DNA of 64,000 nt, taken from NCBI RefSeq assembly GCF_000741575.1, contig NZ_JGYV01000009.1:1-64000 (forward strand), written 5' to 3'. Below, piece after piece: positions 10,707-18,346 of the stretch; positions within the stretch are counted from its first letter, which is position 1; the number at the start of each line of letters is the position of its first letter. The position numbers and the translations under genes were made by a program. Source of the DNA: Bifidobacterium cuniculi (GTDB taxonomy: Bacteria; Actinomycetota; Actinomycetes; Actinomycetales; Bifidobacteriaceae). The notes under the pieces are model-generated. The model ran no database searches. It was not told the DNA's origin and saw nothing but the letters and a program-made list of their open reading frames with translations.

Positions 10707-12110
10707 ATGATTGCAACAACCAAACACTTGCACGTGCTCCTGTCCGGTGCACATATCGGCATGCTCGAAGAGGACCGTGCCGGGAGCCACATGCTGACGT
10801 ATGATTCCCTGGACGTGACCCCGCTGTCATTGGGGCTTCCCCTGCGTCGCGAACCCTGGACCGGTACCCCGGTAGAGGCATACATCGATGGCATTCTCCC
10901 CGACGATCCCGCCATCCGCAACGGCATCGGACGCATCCATGGCGTCAATCCCCGCAATCCATTCGCGCTCCTGACCGCAATCGGCTTGGACTGTGGCGGC
11001 GCCGTCCAGTTCATGACGGACGAACAGTATGCCACGTGGCAGTCGGGCAACGCTCCCGCAGATTCGATATATCGCGAACTGTCCGCAGAACGCATCGGCG
11101 AACGATTGGCTTCCCTCGTCAACGGCACGGCGTCCTCGTGGCAGATGCCCCAAGAACATTGGTCACTGAACGGCGCACAAAGCAAAATCGCTTTAGCCTA
11201 TGACCCTCACGGCGACCGATGGTACGAGGCTTTGGGTAGCGCCGCCACCACGCATATCCTCAAGCCAGGAGTCAATGGCTTGCACGAGCAATCCTTCGAC
11301 GAGTACTTGTGCATGAGGATCGTACGCGCTTTGGGATTACCGACTGCTTCGGTGCAATACCGTCGGTTTGGTACCATGTCCGCCCTCGTCAGCAAACGTT
11401 GGGACCGCGCATGGCTTCCGGAGGAAGGACACCAAACGGTGCACCGCATCCACCAGGAGGACATGTGCCAGGCGATGGGTGTGATGACCGCTTTCAAATA
11501 CCAGAACGAAGGCGGCCCCGGTGCCGCTGCCATCGTGCGATTCATGCGCGAAAATGGCTTTCACGAGGATGACGTGGCCATGTTCTATGGTGCGCTCGTC
11601 GTCAATTACTATCTGGGAGGTTCCGACGCCCACGCCAAGAACTACGCGATCCTTGAGCCTCCCGGCGAGGCGCCACGCTTGGCACCGCTGTACGACATCG
11701 CCTCGCTCTATCCCTATCAGCCAGGACGGAAGCAGTTCAGGATGGCGATGAGCATCGGGCATGACTATCGCTGGGACCGCATCGGATTGCGTTCATGGCG
11801 CGAACTGGCGCGCCAAAGCGGCAATCCTGATGACTTCGACGTCCTGGTCGTCATGCTCCGAAGATATGCGCGAATCCTGCCGGACATGGCACGCAGCATA
11901 GGCCGGGAATCCCTGCAGACAGCCCGTGCGTTGCCCGGCGAAAATGAGGAATCGTTGGCCCGCAAACAACGCATAGCAGAGCGCGTGCTGGAAGGCGTCG
12001 AGGCACAGATACAACGAGTCACCCACGAATTCAATCCGGCAAGCAATGGCATAGGGCATCAGTCTGACAGTCCGCCCGAATGGCTCCGTTCCCGGGACAG
12101 CCCTCGTTGA
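10707..12110 (+). CDS. HipA-type serine/threonine kinase toxin
   Basis: 467 residues. An N-terminal subdomain (about 1-100) is followed by the HipA kinase fold. The substrate-loop-like LNGAQSKIALAY lies near 155 and the catalytic GGSDAHAKNYAI near 305-316, with DIASLYPY after it. All key residues seem intact, so it should be an active kinase. In E. coli, HipA phosphorylates glutamyl-tRNA synthetase and halts growth; the target here is unknown. The stop codon TGA lies inside the terminal repeat of the MITE-like element at 12106, so that insertion may have set the present C-terminus. Confidence 0.88.
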   Translation: MIATTKHLHVLLSGAHIGMLEEDRAGSHMLTYDSLDVTPLSLGLPLRREPWTGTPVEAYIDGILPDDPAIRNGIGRIHGVNPRNPFALLTAIGLDCGGAVQFMTDEQYATWQSGNAPADSIYRELSAERIGERLASLVNGTASSWQMPQEHWSLNGAQSKIALAYDPHGDRWYEALGSAATTHILKPGVNGLHEQSFDEYLCMRIVRALGLPTASVQYRRFGTMSALVSKRWDRAWLPEEGHQTVHRIHQEDMCQAMGVMTAFKYQNEGGPGAAAIVRFMRENGFHEDDVAMFYGALVVNYYLGGSDAHAKNYAILEPPGEAPRLAPLYDIASLYPYQPGRKQFRMAMSIGHDYRWDRIGLRSWRELARQSGNPDDFDVLVVMLRRYARILPDMARSIGRESLQTARALPGENEESLARKQRIAERVLEGVEAQIQRVTHEFNPASNGIGHQSDSPPEWLRSRDSPR

Positions 12111-12223
12111 GAGATATCTTTTGGGATGGTATGGTCCGGTATCCCTGATGGAAGGTTGGCGGAATACCGGGCTTTCTCCGAATCGGATACGTGGCCATAT
12201 GCCCGAATTTGATATCTCTCAAC
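12106..12223. mobile_element. MITE-like element, copy 1 (118 bp)
   Basis: Ends in the inverted repeat GTTGAGAGATATC/GATATCTCTCAAC, shared with the 116-bp element at 46819-46934. The inner arms are only partly complementary here, so this copy looks degenerate. It has no coding capacity. It joins the hipA 3' end to a truncated adhesin gene. Confidence 0.75.
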
Positions 12224-12975
12224 ACCGCGGACGCACCGGCAGGCTGTCCACGGAACCGAAGCTGGTGGAGGGGAACTTCGCCAGTGCGGGACGCGCAGCC
12301 GCGGCATTCCCCGCAGCCGCTCCGGCAGCACCGGCGTCCCCGCAGGCACCCCCGCCACTGTCCCCTGCTCCTGTATCCTCGCCGGGTCCCGTGTGACCGG
12401 GCACCGCACCACCGCCCGAGGCCGCAGAAGCCGCCGATGCTGCCGCCGCCGGTGGCCGCCCCGCTGTCCTTGGTGACCTGGCCGTCCACGGTGACGTAGC
12501 CGGACAGTTCGGTGCCGGCGTCCTCGCTGAATTCGATGATGGCCTTGCCGTTGCGAATGGTCCAGGTGGCGCGGGTGCGTCCGCTGGAGTCCTTGAAGGC
12601 CTGCACGCCGATGTCGTGAAACTGCAGGTTGGCCGGCAAGTCATAGGTGAGCCGGTCGCCTGCCTGGATGGCGGTGTCGTTGCCCACCTTGAAGGCGATT
12701 TCCAACCGGACCGTGTCACCCACGGACACCGGCGTGTTGTCCGCCAGGGTGGCGCATCCGCCGCCGTTGGCTTGCGCGCAGACCTGGAAGGAGCTGTGGT
12801 CGGCGTCCAGCCAGCCCTGGGCGTCGATGTCGTAGGTGGTGGCAGCCGCGGCGGCAGGAACGAGGGCCAGCAGCATGGCGAACGTGGTGAACAGGGAGAT
12901 GAATGCGACAGCGATGCGGCGACTGACTGCCATCCGCGGCGCCGTCGCCGGGGTCGAAAGCGTCACTCGGGCCAT
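12224..12975 (-). pseudogene. Truncated, frameshifted surface adhesin (pilin-like N-terminal part)
   Basis: ATG at 12975 opens a signal peptide (FISLFTTFAMLLALVPAAAAA) and an immunoglobulin-like adhesin domain (residues about 45-165, with AGDRLTYDLPANLQFHDIGV). Near 12400-12450 the likely coding frame shifts. The alternative frame gives a Gly/Ala/Asp linker and then runs straight into the MITE-like element, so the remaining domains and the LPXTG tail are missing. It resembles the first domain of sortase-anchored adhesins. It is probably not functional, though a short secreted fragment cannot be excluded. Confidence 0.7.
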
Positions 12976-13046
12976 GGCTGGCCGCCTCTCTCCTACCGGC
13001 CGCCCAGCAGTCCACTCAACCCCGCTACCCACGAAGTGCATGCGAA

Positions 13047-13076
13047 AAAGCCGCAGCGCTTCTGCACTGCGGCTTT
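13047..13076 (-). terminator. rpmA intrinsic terminator
   Basis: AAAGCCGCAG pairs with CTGCGGCTTT, followed on the minus strand by a run of five Ts. It lies 25 bases past the rpmA stop. Confidence 0.9.
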
Positions 13077-13101
13077 CACAACGTATATGTGGCGCGGAAA
13101 A

Positions 13102-13362
13102 CTACTCCGCCACGGCCTCGACCACGTCGACGACCTTGCGGTCACGACGGACGCCGAACTTCACCTGGCCATCGGTCAGGGCGAACAGCGTGTGGTCCTT
13201 GCCCATGCCGACGTTCTGGCCCGGGTGGAAGTTGGTGCCACGCTGACGAACGATGATGTTGCCCGCGATGACGGCCTCGCCGCCGAACTTCTTCACACCA
13301 AGGTATTGGGGCTTGGAATCGCGACCGTTGCGCGAGCTGGACGCACCCTTCTTATGTGCCAT
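13102..13362 (-). CDS. rpmA: 50S ribosomal protein L27
   Basis: 86 residues, full length, with the canonical [16 protein letters not shown] start and the [10 protein letters not shown] segment. The N-terminal tail reaches the peptidyl-transferase centre. It follows rplU by 60 bases. A strong terminator right after it shows that this unit no longer runs into obgE, which is now more than 3.5 kb away. Confidence 0.97.
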   Translation of the reverse strand: MAHKKGASSSRNGRDSKPQYLGVKKFGGEAVIAGNIIVRQRGTNFHPGQNVGMGKDHTLFALTDGQVKFGVRRDRKVVDVVEAVAE

Positions 13363-13422
13363 GATTGGTTCCTTTCGCTAACTAAGCTGGTTGAAAACCT
13401 TGAAACTGACTTGTCGGGAGAA

Positions 13423-13731
13423 TCAGGCGATCTCGGTAATCTTGACGAGGGTCAGCTTCTGACGGTGGCCCTTGCGGCGAGCCACGCCCGTCTTGTTCTT
13501 GAACTTCTGGATGCGGATCTTCGGACCCTTCGCATCGTCGTTCACAACCTCACCCTTGACGGTGATCTTCGCCAGGTCCGCAGCGGCGAGGGTGACCTTG
13601 CTGCCATCCACCACGAGCGCAACCGGGAACTCAACGGTCTCGCCGTTCTTAGCAGCAAGACGATTCACGAGGATGGTATCGCCAACCTCGACCTTTTCCT
13701 GATGGCCGCCGGCCTTCACAATCGCGTACAT
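13423..13731 (-). CDS. rplU: 50S ribosomal protein L21
   Basis: 102 residues, full length ([18 protein letters not shown] at the start, [13 protein letters not shown] at the end). It binds 23S rRNA. In relatives rplU lies directly downstream of rne. Here about 24.5 kb of accessory DNA separates them, so rplU must have its own promoter within 13732-13955. Confidence 0.97.
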   Translation of the reverse strand: MYAIVKAGGHQEKVEVGDTILVNRLAAKNGETVEFPVALVVDGSKVTLAAADLAKITVKGEVVNDDAKGPKIRIQKFKNKTGVARRKGHRQKLTLVKITEIA

Positions 13732-13955
13732 AATCAGTTCCTTTATTCACTTGGAAAGCTTACTGCCCGGCATGCGCGAGCCCGCGGCCAGACACCAAAC
13801 GCCAACTATACACACGCCCACGAACAATGCCAACCCCCGCGACACACCGGGTTGCCGCATCCGTCGTTACCCCGCAAAGCGCCATGGTTCTCGTCCTTAC
13901 CGACATGTGCAGCATTCGCAGCAAGGAGCGTCAGCCCCGCACCCACCACTACTTG

Positions 13956-14062
13956 CCTATGAGGGGTAGGTTAAGCAACACCCCTCCTAGTATGCCCCTT
14001 GGTATTCCAACCTTTTCAAGGCCTTATACTCGGCGGGTTCCGCTTGACCTACTCCTCATAAG
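13956..14062. mobile_element. 106-bp family inverted-repeat element, copy 1 (107 bp)
   Basis: Begins CCTATGAGGGGTAGGTTAAG and ends CTTGACCTACTCCTCATAAG; these are nearly complementary. An inner pair AGTAT/ATACT and the central CAACCTTTTCA are shared with the copies at 17159 and 18192. It lies between rplU and mazF, at the rplU edge of the accessory island. No coding capacity. Confidence 0.8.
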
Positions 14063-14110
14063 CAGCCAGTGGCGCCCTAGGAGCCGTATGGAAGCCTTGC
14101 ACCCTTGTCT

Positions 14111-14164
14111 GGAGGCTTCCCTACCTAGAAATATCACGAAAGATTTCTAGGTAAGGAAGCCTCC
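14111..14164 (-). terminator. Inverted repeat after mazF
   Basis: 22-bp arms with one mismatch (GGAGGCTTCCCTACCTAGAA...) enclose a CACGAAAG loop. The core AGAAAT...ATTTCT belongs to the AGAAATCTCTCG family. It lies 62 bases past the mazF stop and probably terminates mazEF. Confidence 0.7.
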
Positions 14165-14225
14165 ACATGTGGAAGGTATGCTCTCATGGGATTCCTCCCA
14201 GCCGCCCCGCCCACACGCAGCCGGG

Positions 14226-14567
14226 TCAATCAATCACACAGGACAGAACGAGCGCCGTGACGGCATCCATCTCCTGCGGACGCAGGCAGCCAACCACCTG
14301 CGCATCACGGGCTTCCAGATCCAACGCCTTTAACTGTTCAACCTCCACAAAACCATTGACATCCCCGTCAGCACCGACAACCCGCACCTGATGATGCAGG
14401 GGATATCCGTTACCTGCGGAAGTAATGGGGCATACCATGGTCAAATGGCATCGCGCGTTGAACCCATCGTTGGAGACAACAACCATGTAGCGACGTTTCG
14501 TCTGCTCATGCCCGGCAGACGGATCAAGCGTCGCCACTACGACATCCCCTCGGCGAAAGTCACTCAC
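14226..14567 (-). CDS. MazF/PemK-family toxin, predicted mRNA interferase
   Basis: 113 residues, the usual size. RRGDVVVATLDPSAGHEQ at the N-terminus and RRYMVVVSNDGFN at about 25-37 are the conserved MazF strands; the RGD and the conserved Pro-Ile-Thr turn (CPITS) are present. These enzymes cut mRNA at short sequence motifs when freed from the antitoxin. Its start overlaps the antitoxin stop by 4 bases (ATGA), so translation is coupled. Confidence 0.9.
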   Translation of the reverse strand: MSDFRRGDVVVATLDPSAGHEQTKRRYMVVVSNDGFNARCHLTMVCPITSAGNGYPLHHQVRVVGADGDVNGFVEVEQLKALDLEARDAQVVGCLRPQEMDAVTALVLSCVID

Positions 14568-14833
14568 AATTCCTCCCGCCCTACGGGTGCCGCAAAGGCA
14601 TCTTCCTGGGGCTGATACGAACCGTCATACTCCAGAAACAATGCGCCGATATCAGGCACATCAAACCTGCCGACACGACGCCCGGAAGCCAAAGGTGTGA
14701 CGACCAGGCTTCCATCAGACACCTCCAAGCTGACCGTGTCTCCGGCATGCAACCCCAGCTCTTCCCGGATGCCCTTGGGAATGCGAATCGCCTCGCTATT
14801 CCCCCACTGAGCCACTACAGCGTGAGATGCCAT
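14564..14833 (-). CDS. MazE/AbrB-type antitoxin
   Basis: 89 residues. The swapped-hairpin AbrB/MazE DNA-binding domain fills about 1-48 (VAQWGNSEAIRIPKGIREEL, GDTVSLEV). The C-terminal 40 residues, acidic and aromatic, should bind the toxin. GGAGGAATC precedes the ATG. It should repress its own promoter through the palindrome at 14861-14895. Confidence 0.9.
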   Translation of the reverse strand: MASHAVVAQWGNSEAIRIPKGIREELGLHAGDTVSLEVSDGSLVVTPLASGRRVGRFDVPDIGALFLEYDGSYQPQEDAFAAPVGREEL

Positions 14834-14860
14834 GATTCCTCCTTGCCTCCGCTAACGCAC

Positions 14861-14895
14861 AACCATATGTAGATACATAGTATCTACATATGGTT
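14861..14895. promoter_or_regulatory. mazEF operator palindrome
   Basis: Perfect 16-bp arms (AACCATATGTAGATAC and complement) with a 3-base centre, 28 bases upstream of the mazE start. Position and symmetry fit autoregulation by the MazE-MazF complex. Confidence 0.8.
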
Positions 14896-15010
14896 CCGGG
14901 AATGCATCCTCTGTGTTGCGTCTCCCTCAAGGCACAGATATCGGCCGGAGAAGCTCACTCATGAGCGGAGGCCGCAATTCGAGGCTGGTGGCGCGCTAGG
15001 CGTGATTGCT

Positions 15011-15057
15011 TCCCTCCCTAGAAATGTCAAGAAAAAACGAGAGATTTCTCAGAGGGA
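15011..15057 (-). terminator. Imperfect hairpin after the RloB-like gene
   Basis: TCCCTCCCTAGAAATGTC pairs imperfectly with GAGATTTCTCAGAGGGA, with an A-rich loop; it is a member of the AGAAATCTCTCG family. It lies 21 bases past the stop at 15078. Confidence 0.65.
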
Positions 15058-15077
15058 CGGGACGCCAATCTGCATCC

Positions 15078-15716
15078 TCATGCGCGCTTCTCGCGGCCAT
15101 CCAGATACCTGATGACCGCAGGCATATCCGTCCACGGCGCATACGCGGGCCCATTGAGCTGATCACGGCCCACCCGCTTGCCATCGTCATTGTGCTTTTC
15201 GGCATTCCGTACCGCAACATCCAACAGATCGCCGACATCCTCCAGATGCACGTACTTGCCGCGCGCACCACCGGACACCTGCAATCTTACGGCTTCCGCC
15301 TCGGCTGCTTTTGCCTGCGTCAACGACGGCGGACACACCCTGACGTGGTCTATCAGCCACACTTCGAAGCATGGGTTCGAAATGATCAACTCGATTCCGT
15401 GGCTTCGGCAATACTGCTGTGCATCGCGCAAATCCGTGAATTGATCAACGTCCACGACAACCCAGACGCACTCATACGGATCGACATCGGTATCCCGACG
15501 GTCCTCATCCCTGATGCGAACTGCCTGCCTCGCCAACTTGGAGGGACTCTCGTTGTACGACCGGTAGTCGATGACTATTCCATACACCGATTCCAGCTGC
15601 TTGAAGTACTGCCTTTCCGTGACCTCGCCGCCTGCGACGACCAGATAACGATGCTTGCGCTGGCGTGCCGACCGTCGTACGCAACGGCCGTGGGGGAGTT
15701 CGCGACGCCGTCCCAC
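15078..15716 (-). CDS. RloB-like TOPRIM-type nuclease, partner of the AAA ATPase
   Basis: 212 residues. A basic N-terminus leads into YLVVAGGEVTERQYFK (about 24-39), which carries the glutamate of TOPRIM-like active sites, then CVWVVVDVDQF (about 84-94) with the paired aspartates, and an ISNPCFEVWLIDH segment typical of RloB/AbiLii proteins. No structure or activity is known for this protein. Its start overlaps the ATPase stop by one base, so the two form an operon resembling AbiL (AbiLi/AbiLii) and PARIS-type ATPase-TOPRIM pairs. I infer a role in abortive phage defence. Confidence 0.75.
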   Translation of the reverse strand: MGRRRELPHGRCVRRSARQRKHRYLVVAGGEVTERQYFKQLESVYGIVIDYRSYNESPSKLARQAVRIRDEDRRDTDVDPYECVWVVVDVDQFTDLRDAQQYCRSHGIELIISNPCFEVWLIDHVRVCPPSLTQAKAAEAEAVRLQVSGGARGKYVHLEDVGDLLDVAVRNAEKHNDDGKRVGRDQLNGPAYAPWTDMPAVIRYLDGREKRA

Positions 15717-17017
15717 TATGCCGCCTCCTGCGCCATGATCTGCGCGAAGACATCGTGGAAGGCCGGCTTCGGGGCCGCTCCATAGACGCCGTTGAGATAG
15801 TTCTTGCCGATGTTCTCGCCCTTGCGCAGTCCCATATCGGTTGCCGGGAAAAGTTCGGATGAGCCATCTGGACCTTTCTCCACGAACCAGACCTGATCAG
15901 GCGCAAGGACATGGTGACCCGATGCTGGCACGTTGATCAAGGACACGTCATGGGTGGTGAAGATCAGTTGGGCGCCATGCGGATTGGTCATGGGATCCGT
16001 ATACAGCTCCACGAGCTCCTCCACGAACTTGGGATGCAGGCTCGTGTCGATTTCGTCCACCAGCGTTACCGTCGGCCCCGCAAGGTTGATCAACGCCATG
16101 GAGAAGAAAGACAGGGCGGCACGGGTGCCGTCCGACTCCTCCTCTGCACCCAGCGCCGCACCTGTGTCGCCGCCGTGCCGGAACAGAAGATGCAGCGCAG
16201 GGCCGCCTTCCAGCAACCCATGCAAATCACCACCTTCCTCGAAGAGTTCGGGCTGGGTTTGCTGCAATTGCGCGAACATGGGCAGCAAATCGACTTTCTC
16301 CAGCTCGATGTCATCGATCCCGAAATCCGCATATCGCACCAGCTGCGACAGGTGCTTGGCAAAAGCACTCCCCGCTGCCAACTCGTTGAGGATGCGCCGC
16401 TCCTCCGATTTGAAACCTGCAGCCACGTAGTAGCGGATCTGCACGGAGAAGAAGTCAAAAACCGGCTGGGTCACTTCCACGCCTACGGCTGCGCACACCG
16501 AAAGCATCAACGCATTGGGACGCTTCGCCACCAGTTCCTTGATCTGTGCACGCGCACCCTTGAAGGCAGCCCCGTATGAGACGTCCTGACCATCTCGACG
16601 GAACAACAGTGCCGAACGGGTCGAAGGCCGTCCGTCGATGACGTTGTAGCGACGCAGTTCCTCTGACACGATCACCTGCGAATCGCACGCAAAGGAATAC
16701 CGATACCGCAATCCATCCTGCCCCAGGAATTCCACATAGAACTCCGTGGCCTCTTCCCTGCTGTGCCGATCCAAACGAAATGGCTCCTGCGGCACACCGC
16801 TGTTGACATCGCCCTCTCGGTAACTCGATACCACCATGCGCTGCATGGCCTCGAACGCCTTCAGGAAATTCGATTTACCGGATGCGTTGGCCCCATACAC
16901 GGCCGATACGGGCGATATATCGGCCCCCTCAGTCGCATCTCTCTCGTCTCGTTCCATGGAGAATGCCTGTTCATCACGGAACGACCGGTAGTTCCTGAAA
17001 CTGAAATCGATGAGCAT
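15716..17017 (-). CDS. RloA/AbiLi-type AAA (AAA15) ATPase
   Basis: 433 residues from ATG at 17017 (MLIDFSFRNYRSFRDEQ). The Walker A motif GANASGKSN lies near residue 44 and the Walker B/ABC-type segment TLVDEIDTSLHP near 322, followed by IFTTHDVSLINVP. This is the OLD/RloA class of SMC-like ATPases with a large inserted middle region. It probably senses a phage trigger and controls the RloB-like partner encoded next. Codons and base use look like those of accessory genes. A 106-bp element lies about 140 bases upstream. Confidence 0.85.
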   Translation of the reverse strand: MLIDFSFRNYRSFRDEQAFSMERDERDATEGADISPVSAVYGANASGKSNFLKAFEAMQRMVVSSYREGDVNSGVPQEPFRLDRHSREEATEFYVEFLGQDGLRYRYSFACDSQVIVSEELRRYNVIDGRPSTRSALLFRRDGQDVSYGAAFKGARAQIKELVAKRPNALMLSVCAAVGVEVTQPVFDFFSVQIRYYVAAGFKSEERRILNELAAGSAFAKHLSQLVRYADFGIDDIELEKVDLLPMFAQLQQTQPELFEEGGDLHGLLEGGPALHLLFRHGGDTGAALGAEEESDGTRAALSFFSMALINLAGPTVTLVDEIDTSLHPKFVEELVELYTDPMTNPHGAQLIFTTHDVSLINVPASGHHVLAPDQVWFVEKGPDGSSELFPATDMGLRKGENIGKNYLNGVYGAAPKPAFHDVFAQIMAQEAA

Positions 17018-17140
17018 GATACCATCTCCCACAATATTCTTTTCAAGAACTATATCATATTTGTACCTTTCTGCAAAAAAGAACTACTTCTTACGATTGC
17101 AGATACCTGAAGCGCTCACATCAGACGCGCACGCACCATC

Positions 17141-17269
17141 CATCATCGCGCGCATTTTCTTATGAGGAGTAGGTTAAGGAGAACCCCTCAAGTATGCCCA
17201 TTGGCATTTCAACCTTTTCAGGCACCCATACTCGGCAGGTTCCGCTTAACCCACCCCTCATAAGCACAA
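17141..17269. repeat. 129-bp direct repeat, left copy, containing 106-bp element copy 2 (17159-17264)
   Basis: Identical over 129 bp to 18174-18302. The inner 106 bp begins CTTATGAGGAGTAGGTTAAG and ends CTTAACCCACCCCTCATAAG. An 18-bp left flank (CATCATCGCGCGCATTTT) and a 5-bp right flank (CACAA) are also shared, so the two copies arose from one another rather than from separate insertions. Confidence 0.9.
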
Positions 17270-17384
17270 TGCCACCTAAACAAGCCCAAACCCTCCAGCC
17301 GGACTCCGCCCCAGCACCTGCGACCGTAGGTGGTGTATCTGATAGAAAGAACAAGGAAAGGAATAGGTTCGAAGGAGCAGCTCC

Positions 17385-17957
17385 ATGGATTCTTGTTGCG
17401 CATATGGAGACGAGAGCATCCGAATCCAAGGCTCGGGCATGCCCACATACTATCTTGGTGCTTGCATCTATAGCGAGCCCGAGGATTCCCTCCGCTCCGA
17501 TCTTCTTCAAAGAACCGGCGTCGACGTTCCCAAATTGCATTGGCGCGACATGACTACGCACGTAAAACAACGGGCTATTTCAGCAGTAACTTCATATGAA
17601 CCGACTTTTGTAGTTGTCGCTCTTCGCCCCATGGTATCGATGTCCCAAGAACGTGCTCGCGGAAAGTGCTTTGAATACCTCCTCCCTCTCCTCGAACAAC
17701 AATACGGCGTGGCGCACCTTTTCATGGAATCGCGAGAAAAAACACAAGACAAGAAGGACATTGCCCTTATCCAAGGCCTCCGATCACGACATTATATCGA
17801 CACACTGCGCGTGGATTTCCGTTCAGGAAAAGAGGACGCCCGATTATGGCCCGCAGATCTGCTCCTAGGTGCTTTGGGGGACATGGAGCATACGTTACAA
17901 TCGCCAGATTACGCCATCCAGGACATGCTGCATGAATACACCATCAGTGGAAAATGA
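17385..17957 (+). CDS. DUF3800-like protein, predicted RNase H-fold nuclease
   Basis: 190 residues. AYGDESI near residues 6-12 supplies the Asp-Glu pair that opens DUF3800 proteins, and DARLWPADLLLGALGDM near 148-164 matches their C-terminal conserved region. The family is thought to have an RNase H-like fold and is often found near phage or toxin genes, but its biochemistry is not established. AAGGAG precedes the ATG by 7 bases. It is the only gene between two perfect 129-bp direct repeats, which suggests that it moves or is lost as a cassette. Family assignment is from pattern only. Confidence 0.65.
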   Translation: MDSCCAYGDESIRIQGSGMPTYYLGACIYSEPEDSLRSDLLQRTGVDVPKLHWRDMTTHVKQRAISAVTSYEPTFVVVALRPMVSMSQERARGKCFEYLLPLLEQQYGVAHLFMESREKTQDKKDIALIQGLRSRHYIDTLRVDFRSGKEDARLWPADLLLGALGDMEHTLQSPDYAIQDMLHEYTISGK

Positions 17958-18020
17958 ACGTCAAGGAGCTCCATTAGTATAATTGACCATAGGCCAGCCT
18001 CTGCGGAGGATATGGAAGTA

Positions 18021-18057
18021 GGAGCCGGATTCCCTGTGCATCATGGGGGCCGGCTCC
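18021..18057 (+). terminator. Hairpin after the DUF3800-like gene
   Basis: GGAGCCGG pairs with CCGGCTCC, with further inner pairing CCC/GGG. It lies 63 bases past the stop. Confidence 0.5.
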
Positions 18058-18173
18058 TGCGCTATGTTTGGGAAGAGTGCGAAAGCGCTTCCGTGAAACC
18101 TTACGTGCTTGTTCCTGACGAGAAGCCCCGTCTTCTGCGAACACCTCACCGCCAGTGCAAGGCCAATCAGAAT

Positions 18174-18302
18174 CATCATCGCGCGCATTTTCTTATGAGG
18201 AGTAGGTTAAGGAGAACCCCTCAAGTATGCCCATTGGCATTTCAACCTTTTCAGGCACCCATACTCGGCAGGTTCCGCTTAACCCACCCCTCATAAGCAC
18301 AA
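18174..18302. repeat. 129-bp direct repeat, right copy, containing 106-bp element copy 3 (18192-18297)
   Basis: Perfect copy of 17141-17269. It lies 45 bases from the stop codon of the minus-strand adhesin at 18347, so it also occupies that gene's terminator position. Confidence 0.9.
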
Positions 18303-18346
18303 CGGCACCCCCGGGGAGGCATGTGTGGCGCCCAGTCACATCCCGC

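Noticed and set aside
13956-14062. 106-bp elements as true integron attC sites
   Set aside because: They do not show the GTTRRRY/RYYYAAC core sites and no integron integrase is present, so only a functional analogy is offered.
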